From assembly GCF_001921205.1 (NCBI RefSeq), contig NZ_MSIE01000001.1, forward strand, positions 124,001 through 188,000: DNA of 64,000 bases, in the 5' to 3' direction. The notes under the pieces are model-generated. The model saw only the letters and a list, made by a program, of their open reading frames with translations. It ran no database searches and was not told the origin of the DNA. This document shows, piece by piece, positions 45,777-56,736 of the stretch (its first letter is position 1; every line of letters starts with the position of its first letter). Position numbers and translations under genes: made by a program. This stretch comes from Actinophytocola xanthii (GTDB taxonomy: Bacteria; Actinomycetota; Actinomycetes; Mycobacteriales; Pseudonocardiaceae).

Positions 45777-47402
45777 ATGACCGTGGAGAAGCCGGCGGGG
45801 CAACCGGAGTCCGTGCAGGAGCGGTTGCTCGCCGAGACCGCGCCGCTGATCGAGCAGCTGGTCGCGGAGCGGGTCGCCTCCCGGCTGATGGCCCAGGACG
45901 CCACGCTGTGGGGTCCGGAGGCCGAGCCGGAGGCGTCGATCCGGCTGGCCTGGACCACCCTGCACTCGACCTCGCGCCCGCTGGTCGAGGAGATCGAGAA
46001 GCTGCGCGACGAGCTGGCCGCCGAGGGCGTGGACCGGGTCGTGCTCGCGGGCATGGGCGGCTCGTCGCTGGCCCCCGAGGTCATCACGAACACGGCCGGC
46101 GTGCCGCTGGTCGTGCTGGACACCACCGATCCCGGTCAGGTGGCCGACGCCCTCTCCGGCGACCTGACCCGCACGGTGCTGGTCGTCTCGTCCAAGTCGG
46201 GCTCCACCGTGGAGACCGACAGCCACCGCCGGATCTTCGAGGAGGCGTTCGCGGCCAAGGGCATCGACGCCGCCTCGCGCATCGTGGTGGTGACCGACCC
46301 CGAGTCGCCGCTGGCCACGTCGGCCGGTGAGGCCGGGTACCGCAAGGTGTTCCTCGCCGATCCGCACGTCGGCGGCCGCTACTCCGCGCTCACCGCGTTC
46401 GGCCTGGTCCCCTCCGGCCTGGCCGGCGCGGACCTGCGCGAGCTGCTCGCCGACGCCGCCAGGACCGCCCACGACCTCGCCGACGACCGGCCCGACAACC
46501 CGGCGCTGATCCTGGCCGCCGCGCTCGGCGCCGCGCACGTCCGCGGCGCCGAGAAGGTGGTGCTGGCCGACACCGGGTCCGGCATCAAGGGGTTCGGCGA
46601 GTGGGCCGAGCAGCTCATCGCCGAGTCCACCGGCAAGAACGGCACGGGCCTGCTGCCCGTCGTCGTCGAGAGCCCGGACAGCCCCGGCTTCGCCGACGCC
46701 GGGGAGGACGCGACGCCGGTCGCGATCGGCCCGGCCCAGGACGACACGATGCTGTCCACCTCCGGCGACCTGGGCGGGCTGTTCCTGCTCTGGGAGTACG
46801 CGACGGCCATCGTGGGACGGCTGCTCGCGATCAACCCGTTCGACCAGCCGGACGTCGAGGCCGCCAAGAAGGCCGCTCGCTCGCTGCTCGACTCGCCGTC
46901 CACCGACGAGGGCGCTCCCACCCTCGTCGACGGCCCGGTGGAGGTGTTCGCCCCGCCCGGTCTCCTGCCCGAGGGCACCGGCACGCTCGGCGACGCGCTG
47001 CGCGCGCTGCTCGCCTCGGCACCGGAGTTCGGCTACCTCGCGGTCCAGGCCTACCTGGACCGCATCGCCGACGCCTCCGCCGTCGTGCTGCGGGGCGAGC
47101 TCGCCCGTCGTACCGGTCTGCAGACCACCTTCGGCTGGGGCCCGCGGTTCCTGCACTCGACCGGGCAGTACCACAAGGGCGGCCACCAGAACGGCGTCTT
47201 CCTGCAGATCACCGGCGCGGTCGCGGAGGACATGCAGGTTCCCGGCCGTCCCTACACCCTCGGCACGCTGCAGCGCGCGCAGGCCCTCGGCGACGGGCAG
47301 GTGCTCGTCGAGCACGAGCGCCCGGTGCTGCGGCTGCACTTCACCGACCGGGCCGCCGGGTTGGCGCACCTGGTCAAGGCCGTTCAGGAGGTTGGCGCTT
47401 GA
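45777..47402 (+). CDS. pgi: Glucose-6-phosphate isomerase (operonic form)
   Basis: A 541-residue isomerase with two SIS domains: GMGGSSLAPEV, VVSSKSGSTVET and the later STGQYHKGGHQNGVFLQIT. It lacks the classic eukaryote-type signature and belongs to the shorter actinobacterial form found with zwf. It joins glycolysis and the oxidative pentose-phosphate pathway. Its stop overlaps the TTG start of zwf. M. tuberculosis has no pgi at this place; Streptomyces does. Confidence 0.9.
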   Translation: MTVEKPAGQPESVQERLLAETAPLIEQLVAERVASRLMAQDATLWGPEAEPEASIRLAWTTLHSTSRPLVEEIEKLRDELAAEGVDRVVLAGMGGSSLAPEVITNTAGVPLVVLDTTDPGQVADALSGDLTRTVLVVSSKSGSTVETDSHRRIFEEAFAAKGIDAASRIVVVTDPESPLATSAGEAGYRKVFLADPHVGGRYSALTAFGLVPSGLAGADLRELLADAARTAHDLADDRPDNPALILAAALGAAHVRGAEKVVLADTGSGIKGFGEWAEQLIAESTGKNGTGLLPVVVESPDSPGFADAGEDATPVAIGPAQDDTMLSTSGDLGGLFLLWEYATAIVGRLLAINPFDQPDVEAAKKAARSLLDSPSTDEGAPTLVDGPVEVFAPPGLLPEGTGTLGDALRALLASAPEFGYLAVQAYLDRIADASAVVLRGELARRTGLQTTFGWGPRFLHSTGQYHKGGHQNGVFLQITGAVAEDMQVPGRPYTLGTLQRAQALGDGQVLVEHERPVLRLHFTDRAAGLAHLVKAVQEVGA

Positions 47403-48928
47403 CCCGCACGATCCAGAACCCGCTGCGCGACGAGCGGGACAAGAGACTGCCCACGATCGCGGGGCCGTGCGGCCTGGTGATCTTCGGGGTCACCGGTGAC
47501 CTGTCGCGCAAGAAGCTCATGCCGGCGATCTACGACCTGGCCAACCGGGGGCTGCTGCCGCCGGGCTTCTCCCTGGTCGGCTTCGCCCGGCGGGACTGGG
47601 CGGACCAGGACTTCAGCAAGGTCGTGCACGACGCGGTCAAGCAGTACGCCCGCACCCCGTTCCGCGAGTCGGTCTGGGACCGGCTGGCCGAGGGCTGTCG
47701 GTTCGTCCAGGGCGCGTTCGACGACGACGGCGCTTTCGACAACCTGTGCACGACGATCAACGACCTGGACCAGATCCGCGGCACGGCCGGCAACCACGCC
47801 TTCTACCTGTCGATCCCGCCGGCCGCCTTCCCGGTCGTGATCAAGCAGCTGGCCAGGACCGGACTCGCCAAGCCCGGGGCGGACCAGTGGCGCCGGGTGG
47901 TCATCGAGAAGCCCTTCGGCCACGACCTGGCCAGCGCGAAGCAGCTGAACAAGATCGTCAACGACGTCTTCCCCGAGGAGTCGGTGTTCCGCATCGACCA
48001 CTACCTCGGCAAGGAGACCGTGCAGAACATCCTCGCGCTGCGGTTCGCCAACCAGCTGTTCGAGCCGATCTGGAACGGCAACTACGTCGACCACATCCAG
48101 ATCACGATGGCCGAGGACATCGGCCTCGGCGGCCGGGCCGGGTACTACGACGGCATCGGCGCCGCGCGCGACGTCATCCAGAACCACCTGCTCCAGCTGC
48201 TCGCGCTGGTGACGATGGAGGAGCCGGTCTCGTTCGAGCCGAGGGCGGTGCGGGCGGAGAAGGCCAAGGTCCTCGCCGCGACCACGCCGGTCGAGCCGTT
48301 CGCCGAGACCACTGCCCGGGGCCAGTACACCGGCGGTTGGCAGGGCGGGCAGAAGGTGCCCGGCCTGCTGCAGGAGGAGGGCTTCGCCAAGGACTCGATC
48401 ACCGAGACCTTCGCGGCGATCACGCTCGCCGTAGAGACCCGCCGTTGGGCCGGCGTTCCGTTCTACCTGCGCACCGGCAAGCGGCTGGGCCGTCGGGTGA
48501 CCGAGATCGCCGTGGTGTTCAAGCGGGCACCGCACCTGCCCTTCGACGCCACCGCCACCGAGGAGCTCGGCCAGAACGCGCTGGTGTTCCGGGTGCAGCC
48601 GGACGAGGGCGTCACGATGCGGTTCGGCTCGAAGGTCCCCGGTTCCACCATGGAGGTCCGGGACGTCTCGATGGACTTCAGCTACGGCCACTCGTTCACC
48701 GAGTCCTCGCCCGAGGCCTACGAGCGGCTGATCCTGGACATGCTGCTCGGCGAGCCCTCGCTGTTCCCGATGAACGACGAGGTCGAGCGCTCCTGGGAGA
48801 TCCTCGACCCGATCATCAAGGCCTGGCGCTCGTCGGGCCGCCCCGAGCCCTACCAGGCGGGGACCTGGGGCCCCGACTCCGCGACGAGGATGCTGTCGCG
48901 CACCGGTCGACACTGGAGGCGTCCGTGA
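47399..48928 (+). CDS. zwf: Glucose-6-phosphate dehydrogenase
   Basis: A 509-residue enzyme that oxidises glucose 6-phosphate with NADP. Coenzyme motif GVTGDLSRKKL (about 31-41), active-site RIDHYLGKE (about 200-208) and EKPFGHDL. The TTG start (47399) overlaps the pgi stop and follows a perfect AGGAGG; no ATG or GTG is close. OpcA, its activator, is encoded next. Confidence 0.97.
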   Translation: MTRTIQNPLRDERDKRLPTIAGPCGLVIFGVTGDLSRKKLMPAIYDLANRGLLPPGFSLVGFARRDWADQDFSKVVHDAVKQYARTPFRESVWDRLAEGCRFVQGAFDDDGAFDNLCTTINDLDQIRGTAGNHAFYLSIPPAAFPVVIKQLARTGLAKPGADQWRRVVIEKPFGHDLASAKQLNKIVNDVFPEESVFRIDHYLGKETVQNILALRFANQLFEPIWNGNYVDHIQITMAEDIGLGGRAGYYDGIGAARDVIQNHLLQLLALVTMEEPVSFEPRAVRAEKAKVLAATTPVEPFAETTARGQYTGGWQGGQKVPGLLQEEGFAKDSITETFAAITLAVETRRWAGVPFYLRTGKRLGRRVTEIAVVFKRAPHLPFDATATEELGQNALVFRVQPDEGVTMRFGSKVPGSTMEVRDVSMDFSYGHSFTESSPEAYERLILDMLLGEPSLFPMNDEVERSWEILDPIIKAWRSSGRPEPYQAGTWGPDSATRMLSRTGRHWRRP

Positions 48929-50064
48929 TCATCGACCTGCCCGCCACCACCACCTCGCAGGTGAACAGCAAGCTCGTGCACCTGCGCGAGCAGGGCGGCG
49001 CGAACACGATCGGCCGCGTGCTGACGCTGGTCATCGTCACCGACGACAGCGAGCGGACCGAGGAGGTCATCGACGCCGCCAACCACGCGAGCCGCGAGCA
49101 CCCCTGCCGGGTGATCGTGCTGGCGCGGGGCGCGAAGAAGGCCTCCGCCCGGCTCGACGCCCAGATCCGGGTCGGCGGCGACGCCGGCGCGAGCGAGGTC
49201 GTGGTGCTTCGGCTCTACGGCCCGCTCGCCAACGAGGGCGCCTCCTGCGTGGTGCCGCTGCTGCTGCCGGACGCACCGGTCGTCGCGTGGTGGCCGTTCG
49301 AGGCGCCGGCCGTCCCGGCCGACGACCCGATCGGCCAGCTGGCGACCCGCCGGATCACCGACGCGGCCGCCGAGCGCAACCCCACCAGGGCTCTCGAGGC
49401 GCGGGCGAAGGCCTACGCCGACGGCGACACGGACCTGGCCTGGACCCGCCTCACGCTGTGGCGCGCGGTACTGGCCTCGGCCCTGGACCTGCCGCCCTAC
49501 GAGAAGGTCACCGGCGCGACCGTGAGCGGCGAGGCGGACTCCCCCTCGGCCGACCTGCTCGCCGCCTGGCTGGCGGCGCGCCTGCGGATGCCGGTGCACC
49601 GCACCCGCTCGAAGTCCGGCCCCGGCATCGTCCGGGTGGAGCTGGACCGGAAGTCCGGCCCGGTCGTGCTCGAGCGGCCGGACGGCACGGTCGGCGAGCT
49701 CACCCAGCCCGGCCAGCCGGCCCGGCGGGTGGCGTTGCAGCGTCGCCAGGTGCGGGACTGCATTGCCGAGGAGCTGCGCCGCCTCGACGCGGACGAGATC
49801 TACCACTCGGCGCTCAGGGCGCTGGGCAAGGTCGACCGGCGCGCCAAGCCGGCCTCCTCCGGGAAGGCGAGCTCGTCCGGGAAGACGGCCGCCGCCCGGC
49901 GCAAGCCCGCCGCCGAGAAGCCGGCCAACGAGCAGTCGGGCACCGAGCAGCCGGGGGCGGACGGGAGCACGGAGTCGGCGAACACCAAGCAGACGAACAC
50001 CAAGCAGACGGGCCGCAAGGCGACGGCCCGCAGGCAGCCGGCGAAGGCCCGGGCCGGCTCGTGA
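48925..50064 (+). CDS. opcA: OpcA, glucose-6-phosphate dehydrogenase assembly protein, with long basic tail
   Basis: A 379-residue OpcA; the core (about 1-305) has VVPLLLPDAPVVAWWPFEAP and LWRAVLASALDLPPYE, and helps Zwf oligomerise and stay active. The last 75 or so residues are a Lys/Ala/Ser/Thr-rich tail (SSGKASSSGK, AARRKPAAEKPANEQ, KQTNTKQTGRK, RRQPAKARAGS), not found in the 303-residue M. tuberculosis protein as I recall. GTG 48925 overlaps the zwf stop (GTGA); pgl starts in its own stop. The tail resembles nucleoid-associated or disordered basic tails; its function is unknown. Confidence 0.9.
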   Translation: MIIDLPATTTSQVNSKLVHLREQGGANTIGRVLTLVIVTDDSERTEEVIDAANHASREHPCRVIVLARGAKKASARLDAQIRVGGDAGASEVVVLRLYGPLANEGASCVVPLLLPDAPVVAWWPFEAPAVPADDPIGQLATRRITDAAAERNPTRALEARAKAYADGDTDLAWTRLTLWRAVLASALDLPPYEKVTGATVSGEADSPSADLLAAWLAARLRMPVHRTRSKSGPGIVRVELDRKSGPVVLERPDGTVGELTQPGQPARRVALQRRQVRDCIAEELRRLDADEIYHSALRALGKVDRRAKPASSGKASSSGKTAAARRKPAAEKPANEQSGTEQPGADGSTESANTKQTNTKQTGRKATARRQPAKARAGS

Positions 50065-50840
50065 CCGAACCCCAGACGATCGTCCACGGCAGCCCCGAGC
50101 TGTTGGCCGCGGCGACCGCGGCGCGGCTGGTGACCCGGCTGGTCGACGCGCAGGCGGCGCGGGGCACCGCGTCGGTGGTGCTGACCGGCGGACGGACCGG
50201 CACGGCGGTGCTCGAACAGCTGCGCACCGCACCCGCCCGGGACGCCGTGGACTGGTCGCGCGTGGACTTCTACTGGGGCGACGAGCGGTTCCTGCCGGAC
50301 GGGGACCCCGAGCGCAACGAGACGCAGGCCCGCTCGGCGTTGCTGGACCACGTGCCGGTGACACCGGAGCGGGTGCACGCGATGGCGCCCTCCGACGGCG
50401 AGTTCGGCGACGACCCGGAGGCGGCTGCCGAGGCCTACGCCGAGGTGTTGGCGGCCGCCGCCCCGCCGGAGGACCGCTACCCCGTGCCCACCTTCGACGT
50501 GTGCCTGCTCGGGGTGGGCGAGGAGGGCCACACGGCCTCGATCTTCCCGGACTCCCCCGCGGTCCACGAGACCGAGCGCACCGTCGTCGCCGTGCGCGAC
50601 TGCCCGAAGCCGCCGCCGGTCCGGGTCAGCCTGACCCTGCCGGCGATCCGCCGGTCCGCCGAGGTCTGGCTGATGACGACCGGCGCGGGGAAGGCCGCCG
50701 CGGTCGCGATGGCTCTGGGCGGCGCGGGTGAGGTCGCGCTTCCCGCGGCCGGCGCGACGGGGCGGACCAGGACGCTCTGGCTGCTGGACCGGACCGCGGC
50801 GGAGAAGGCCCCGGGGCTGTCCGCCGTCCATCTGGGGTAA
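50061..50840 (+). CDS. pgl: 6-Phosphogluconolactonase
   Basis: A 259-residue enzyme that opens 6-phosphogluconolactone. VLTGGRTGTAVLEQL, FYWGDERFLPDGD and GVGEEGHTASIFPDS are the family blocks, the last with the catalytic His. GTG 50061 overlaps the opcA stop. It ends the pentose-phosphate operon. Confidence 0.94.
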   Translation: MTEPQTIVHGSPELLAAATAARLVTRLVDAQAARGTASVVLTGGRTGTAVLEQLRTAPARDAVDWSRVDFYWGDERFLPDGDPERNETQARSALLDHVPVTPERVHAMAPSDGEFGDDPEAAAEAYAEVLAAAAPPEDRYPVPTFDVCLLGVGEEGHTASIFPDSPAVHETERTVVAVRDCPKPPPVRVSLTLPAIRRSAEVWLMTTGAGKAAAVAMALGGAGEVALPAAGATGRTRTLWLLDRTAAEKAPGLSAVHLG

Positions 50841-50945
50841 CCCCGCCGATTTGCTCCAGCACAGTTATGTGTAATGCAACGTCCCGTCCGGACGATACCT
50901 CTCTCTTTACTGGAGACCGGGGAAACTCCGGAGGGGAGGCCGCGC

Positions 50946-52244
50946 ATGCCAACGGGGCAACAGGAACAACCCGCCGTCGGGGCCGAGCTGCCGTGCCAGC
51001 GCACGCACTCGGTCTCGCCGGCGGAGCACGCCGAACCGGCGGAGGCGATCCCGGTCGCCGTCTCCGGCGCGGAGTTCTCGCTGATCCCACGCCCGGGAGC
51101 GGTCCTGCGTGCGTTACCGAGGTGGGTGGTCGCCCGGCGCGTGAGCCAGCGGTTCAGGAACATCGCCTCCGACGTGTTCGCCCTGGTGCTGGCCGTGCTC
51201 GACGTCTGGCTGGTGATCCCCGAGGACGCGCCGGGCTACAGCCTGTGGCTGTCCGGGGCGGCGGTGGCGGCGATGGTGCTGCGCCGGCACGTCCCGTTCG
51301 TCGCGGTGCTGGTGACCGTGCCCGGGTTCCTCACCGGCTGGTCACAGCTCGCGGCGATGCTCGCGCTGGGCACGCTGGCGAAACGGCGGGGGTGGAACTG
51401 GCAGCTCGTGGTGGGCTCGGTGCTGGTGTTCCTGTGCTACTTCATCCGGTGGCCGCTGGACGAGTTCGCCGCGTTGACCTGGCGGGAGCACGTGCTGCAC
51501 GTGATCTGGGGTGTCATCGTCGCGGGTATGCCGGTGGCGATCGGGCTGCTGATCACCGCCCGGCGCGAGCTCTCCCGCCGGATCCGGGAGCTCGCCACGA
51601 GCCGGGAGCGGGAGAAGGCGCTCTACGCCGAGACCGTGCGTGCCGCGGAGCGGACCAAGCTCGCCCGGGAGATGCACGACGTGGTGTCCCACCAGGTCAC
51701 GTTGATCGCGATGCAGGCGGGCGCGCTCCAGGTGGCCGCCCCGGACGAGTCGTCGAGGACCGCCGCCACGACCATCCGTGAGCTTTCCACCCAGACGCTG
51801 GAGGAGCTGCGGAACCTGGTCGGCGTGCTGCGGTCCGGGGACGCGGCGGAGAGTGGCCAGCCCGGGCTGGACGAGCTGGGGGACCTGGTCCGCAACTTCC
51901 GCTCGGAGTCGGTGCCGGTGGCCCTGGACGTGACGGCCGAGCCCTCGACGCTGCCGAGGCCGGTGTCGCACGCGGTGTACCGGACCGTGCAGGAGGCGCT
52001 GACGAACGTGCGGAAGCACGCGTCGGGTGCACGGGCATCGGTTCGGGTCACCGCCCAGCGGGACACCCTGGTCGTGGAGGTCCGCAACGGCCGGGCCAAC
52101 GACCGCCCCCCGGCGCTGCCCTCCGGTGGACACGGCCTGATCGGCCTGCGGGAACGGGCGGGACTGCTCGGTGGCACGTTCTCCGCCGGGCCGACCGCCG
52201 AAGGCGGTTTCCGGGTCTCGGCGACCTATCCCCTGGCCGGCTGA
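50946..52244 (+). CDS. Orphan sensor histidine kinase
   Basis: A 432-residue membrane kinase: hydrophilic N-terminus (1-72), about five helices (74-203), HisKA_3 box LAREMHDVVSHQVTLIAMQAG with phospho-acceptor H244, and HATPase_c with GGHGLIGLRERAGLLGG. No response regulator gene lies nearby, so its partner is encoded elsewhere. ATG 50946 has a strong GGAGGGGAGG upstream; an ATG at 50874 lacks one. AT-rich sequence at 50851-50875 probably holds its promoter. It follows pgl by 105 bp. Confidence 0.87.
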   Translation: MPTGQQEQPAVGAELPCQRTHSVSPAEHAEPAEAIPVAVSGAEFSLIPRPGAVLRALPRWVVARRVSQRFRNIASDVFALVLAVLDVWLVIPEDAPGYSLWLSGAAVAAMVLRRHVPFVAVLVTVPGFLTGWSQLAAMLALGTLAKRRGWNWQLVVGSVLVFLCYFIRWPLDEFAALTWREHVLHVIWGVIVAGMPVAIGLLITARRELSRRIRELATSREREKALYAETVRAAERTKLAREMHDVVSHQVTLIAMQAGALQVAAPDESSRTAATTIRELSTQTLEELRNLVGVLRSGDAAESGQPGLDELGDLVRNFRSESVPVALDVTAEPSTLPRPVSHAVYRTVQEALTNVRKHASGARASVRVTAQRDTLVVEVRNGRANDRPPALPSGGHGLIGLRERAGLLGGTFSAGPTAEGGFRVSATYPLAG

Positions 52245-52275
52245 CCCCCGGCCGGGAACCGGCGAAAGTAGGTGG

Positions 52276-52617
52276 TCAGCCCTCGCGCTGCTTGCGGAGC
52301 TTGGCCAGGGCCTCGGCGAGGATTGCCTCGCCGTCGGCGTCCGAGCGCCGCTCCTTCACGTAGGCGAGGTGCGTCTTGTAGGGCTCGTTGCGCGGAGCCT
52401 TCGGCGGCTCCTGCTCGTCACGGCCGCCGGGCAGGCCACAGCGCGGGCAGTCCCACGACTCCGGCTCCTCGGCGTCCAGCGCGAACGACGGACGGGACTC
52501 GTGCCCGTTCGCGCACCAGTAGGAAACTCTCCGGCGCGGGGCCGACTCCCCACGCTCCGACTCGCCCATGGGTCCAGCGCCGACTCGAGTACCTCGAATC
52601 GCACTACCACCAGCCAT
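52276..52617 (-). CDS. rbpA: RNA polymerase-binding protein RbpA
   Basis: A 113-residue actinobacterial transcription activator that contacts RNA polymerase and the principal sigma factor. It matches RbpA along its length: GSAIRGTRVGAGPMGESERG start, a zinc-ribbon-like core with WCANGH and CPRCG, and the sigma-interaction tail EPYKTHLAYVKERRSDADGEAILAEAL. It lies 61 bp downstream of secG, separated by a small hairpin, and is convergent with the sensor kinase gene (31 bp gap). Confidence 0.97.
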   Translation of the reverse strand: MAGGSAIRGTRVGAGPMGESERGESAPRRRVSYWCANGHESRPSFALDAEEPESWDCPRCGLPGGRDEQEPPKAPRNEPYKTHLAYVKERRSDADGEAILAEALAKLRKQREG

Positions 52618-52647
52618 TGACTCTCACACCCCAATGCGGAGAAACAG

Positions 52648-52663
52648 GTGCGGACGCCCGCAC
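52648..52663. terminator. Small hairpin between secG and rbpA
   Basis: GTGCGG-ACGC-CCGCAC forms a 6-bp stem without a T-run. It might weaken read-through from secG to rbpA. Confidence 0.3.
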
Positions 52664-52678
52664 CGAGCAGAAGACGGC

Positions 52679-52912
52679 TCAGGCGACCTTGATGAGCAGG
52701 CCGAGGCCGATGACGCAGATCAGCCAGATGGCGCCGATGAACAGCGTGGCCCGGTCGAGGTTCTTCTCCGCCACGCTCGACCCGGACAGGCTGGACTGCA
52801 TACCACCGCCGAACAGCGACGACAGACCGCCACCCCGGCCGCGGTGCAGCAGCACCAGAAGGATCAGCAGCAGGCTGGTGACGATCAGACCAATCTGCAG
52901 AGCTAGAACCAT
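52679..52912 (-). CDS. secG: Protein-export membrane protein SecG
   Basis: A 77-residue protein with two membrane helices (about 5-22 and 54-72) and the loop LLHRGRGGGLSSLFGGGMQSSLSGSSVAEKNLDR typical of SecG, part of the SecYEG channel. ATG 52910-52912 has GAGGAT upstream. A good promoter (TGAAAC and TAACCT, 17 bp apart) lies upstream. Same neighbourhood as in M. tuberculosis, upstream of rbpA here. Confidence 0.95.
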   Translation of the reverse strand: MVLALQIGLIVTSLLLILLVLLHRGRGGGLSSLFGGGMQSSLSGSSVAEKNLDRATLFIGAIWLICVIGLGLLIKVA

Positions 52913-52960
52913 GTCATCCTCGCTGTCGCCCCGTGTCCGCGCGGCACGCGGAGAATACAC

Positions 52961-52989
52961 AGGTTACCTGGTGGTCGGAGATCGTTTCA
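52961..52989 (-). promoter_or_regulatory. secG promoter
   Basis: On the minus strand, TGAAAC (52984-52989) and TAACCT (52961-52966) are 17 bp apart. The leader to ATG 52912 is about 42 bases. Confidence 0.5.
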
Positions 52990-53212
52990 CGCACCCCCGG
53001 CCTCTTCCGGCGCAAATTGTTGCTCACCGGTACAAACGGGTCAACTCTCCGTGCCGACCTGGCGATCCCGCCGCGACAAAGTGCGCGAACGGACGCGTGA
53101 CGTCCAGTTCAGACGCGGCGAAAAATGGCGTCGGATAAGAACGAGGACCAGCGCCCTCGCGGAACCGCAATTTTCCGATGCGCCGAACCACGACCGGGCC
53201 GGTGACCACGGC

Positions 53213-53249
53213 GGCGAGAGTGCCCCGGTGACGAAGGGGCACCCTCGCC
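53213..53249 (-). terminator. Terminator of the gap-pgk-tpiA operon
   Basis: A 14-bp stem with one mismatch (GGCGAGAGTGCCCC / GGGGCACCCTCGCC) and a 9-base loop lies 48 bases after the tpiA stop. Confidence 0.75.
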
Positions 53250-53296
53250 GGCCGTGCCAGGTCAGCTGGCCCGGGTGGGCGGGCTCGGTCGGTCGG

Positions 53297-54082
53297 TCAG
53301 GGCAGCGGCCCGCCGGCGGCCAGCGCACAGAGCTTGGTGAACTCCTCGGCGTCCAGACTGGCGCCGCCGACCAGCGCACCGTCGATGTCGTCCTGCTTGA
53401 CGAGGTCGCCGATGTTGCCGGACTTCACCGAGCCGCCGTAAAGGATCCGCACGTCGCCCGCGATCTGCTCGCCGTACTTCTCCGCGAGCCTGGCGCGCAT
53501 CGCACCGCAGACCTCCTGGGCGTCGGCCGGTGTGGCCACGCGGCCGGTGCCGATCGCCCACACCGGCTCGTAGGCCAGGACGACCTTGGTCACCTGCTCG
53601 GTCTTCAGGCCCTTGAGCCCGGCGATCAGCTGGTCGGTGGTGTGGGCGACGTGGTTGCCCGCCTCCCGCACCTCCAGCGGCTCGCCGACACAGAGGATCG
53701 GGGAGATGTCGTGCTTGAGCGCGGCCTTCACCTTGGCGTTGACCAGGTCGTCGGACTCGCCGTGGTGTTCGCGGCGCTCGCTGTGCCCGACCGTCACGTA
53801 CGTGCAGCCGAGCTTGGCGAGCATCGGACCGGACACGTCGCCGGTGTAGGCGCCGGAGTCGTGCCGGGAGAGGTCCTGCGCACCGTAGCGGATCTTGAGC
53901 TTGTCACCGTCCACGAGCGTCTGGACACTGCGGATGTCGGTGAACGGCGGCAGCACCGCGACCTCGACCTTGGCGAAGTACTTCTCCGGTAAGGCGAAGG
54001 CGATCTTCTGGACGAGGGCGATGGCCTCGAGGTGGTTGAGGTTCATCTTCCAGTTGCCCGCGACCAACACCTGGCGGCTCAT
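53297..54082 (-). CDS. tpiA: Triose-phosphate isomerase
   Basis: A 261-residue TIM barrel: N-terminal AGNWKMN (K12), catalytic His in VGHSERR (about 100), catalytic Glu in [11 protein letters not shown] (about 170) and phosphate loop YGGSVKSGN. It interconverts the triose phosphates. ATG 54080-54082 overlaps the pgk stop (ATGA). Last gene of the operon. Confidence 0.97.
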   Translation of the reverse strand: MSRQVLVAGNWKMNLNHLEAIALVQKIAFALPEKYFAKVEVAVLPPFTDIRSVQTLVDGDKLKIRYGAQDLSRHDSGAYTGDVSGPMLAKLGCTYVTVGHSERREHHGESDDLVNAKVKAALKHDISPILCVGEPLEVREAGNHVAHTTDQLIAGLKGLKTEQVTKVVLAYEPVWAIGTGRVATPADAQEVCGAMRARLAEKYGEQIAGDVRILYGGSVKSGNIGDLVKQDDIDGALVGGASLDAEEFTKLCALAAGGPLP

Positions 54083-55278
54083 CCGCGCTCCAATACCGCG
54101 ATGCCCGGAAGTTCCTTACCCTCAAGGAACTCCAGCGAGGCGCCGCCTCCGGTCGAAATGTGTGAGAAGCGGTCCTCGGGCAGGCCGAGCGCGCGAACGG
54201 CCGCGGCCGAGTCGCCGCCGCCGACCACGCTGAACGCCTCGGAGTCCACAATGGCCTGCGCAACGCCTCGCGTGCCCTCGGCGAACGGGGCCAGCTCGAA
54301 CACGCCCATCGGGCCGTTCCAGAACACCGTGCCGGCCTCGGCCAGCGCGTCGGCGTAGCGCTCGACGGTGATCGGGCCGATGTCCAGGCCCTTCCAGTTC
54401 TCCCGCATCTGGGCCGCGAGCACCGTCTGGGTGCTGGCGTCGGCCGAGAAGTCGTCCGCCATGACCACGTCAGCCGGCAGCATGATCTTGTCGCCGGCCT
54501 CGGCCAGCAGCCGCTTGCAGGTGTCGATCATGTCGGCCTCGAGCAGCGAGTCGCCGATGCCGAGCCCCTCGGCGGCCATGAACGTGTAGCACATACCGCC
54601 GCCGACGAGCAGCCGGTCGACCCTGGGCAGCAGCGACTCGATCACCGCGAGCTTGTCCGAGACCTTCGCCCCGCCCAGCACGACGACGAACGGCCGGTCC
54701 GGCGTCCCGGTGAGCCGGCGGAGCACCTCGACCTCGGCCAGCACGAGCCCGCCGGCGTAGGCCGGCAGGAGCGACGCGACGTCGTAGACCGACGCCTGCT
54801 TGCGGTGCACGACACCGAAACCGTCGGAGACGAACGCGCCGCCCTCGCCGACCAGCGAGACCAGCTCGCGCGCGAACTCGCCGCGCTCGGTCTCTACTTT
54901 GGAAGTCTCACGGGGATCGAACCGAATGTTCTCCAGCAGCGCGACCTCGCCGTCGCCCAAGCCCTCCACCGTAGACTTGGCGGAGTGACCGACGACATCG
55001 GACGCGAGCTCGACCCGCCCACCGAGCAGCTCGGCGAGCCGTGCTGCGACGGGCCGCAGGGAGTACTTCGGGTCCGGCTCGCCCTTGGGGCGGCCGAGGT
55101 GGGCGGTGACGACCACCCGGGCGCCGCCCTCGGTGAGCCGCCGCAGTGTCGGCAGCGACGCGCGGATGCGCCCGTCGTCGGTGATCGTCTCCCCGTCGAG
55201 CGGCACGTTCAGGTCGGCGCGCACCAACACGCGCCGCCCCGACACACCCTCGCCGAGCAGGTCGTCGAGAGTCCTCAT
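54079..55278 (-). CDS. pgk: Phosphoglycerate kinase
   Basis: A 399-residue kinase making ATP from 1,3-bisphosphoglycerate. [28 protein letters not shown], and the C-terminal nucleotide loop [11 protein letters not shown] and [18 protein letters not shown] are standard. ATG 55276-55278; gap lies 8 bp upstream. The upstream extension of the frame has no homology-like sequence. Confidence 0.97.
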   Translation of the reverse strand: MRTLDDLLGEGVSGRRVLVRADLNVPLDGETITDDGRIRASLPTLRRLTEGGARVVVTAHLGRPKGEPDPKYSLRPVAARLAELLGGRVELASDVVGHSAKSTVEGLGDGEVALLENIRFDPRETSKVETERGEFARELVSLVGEGGAFVSDGFGVVHRKQASVYDVASLLPAYAGGLVLAEVEVLRRLTGTPDRPFVVVLGGAKVSDKLAVIESLLPRVDRLLVGGGMCYTFMAAEGLGIGDSLLEADMIDTCKRLLAEAGDKIMLPADVVMADDFSADASTQTVLAAQMRENWKGLDIGPITVERYADALAEAGTVFWNGPMGVFELAPFAEGTRGVAQAIVDSEAFSVVGGGDSAAAVRALGLPEDRFSHISTGGGASLEFLEGKELPGIAVLERG

Positions 55279-55286
55279 CCCGCCGC

Positions 55287-56736
<1,450 letters not shown>

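Larger units (their letters stand above)
52913..53296. other. 384-bp intergenic region between secG and tpiA
   Basis: It holds the secG promoter near its left end and the tpiA terminator near its right end. The middle (about 52990-53210) is somewhat poorer in GC than the genes, and no ORF with plausible codon use, tRNA or known RNA was recognised. In M. tuberculosis ppc lies in this interval; here it is absent. Confidence 0.6.

Noticed and set aside
53024-53242. 72-residue minus-strand frame between tpiA and secG
   Set aside because: It covers the tpiA terminator, has no ribosome site, and shows no recognisable sequence.
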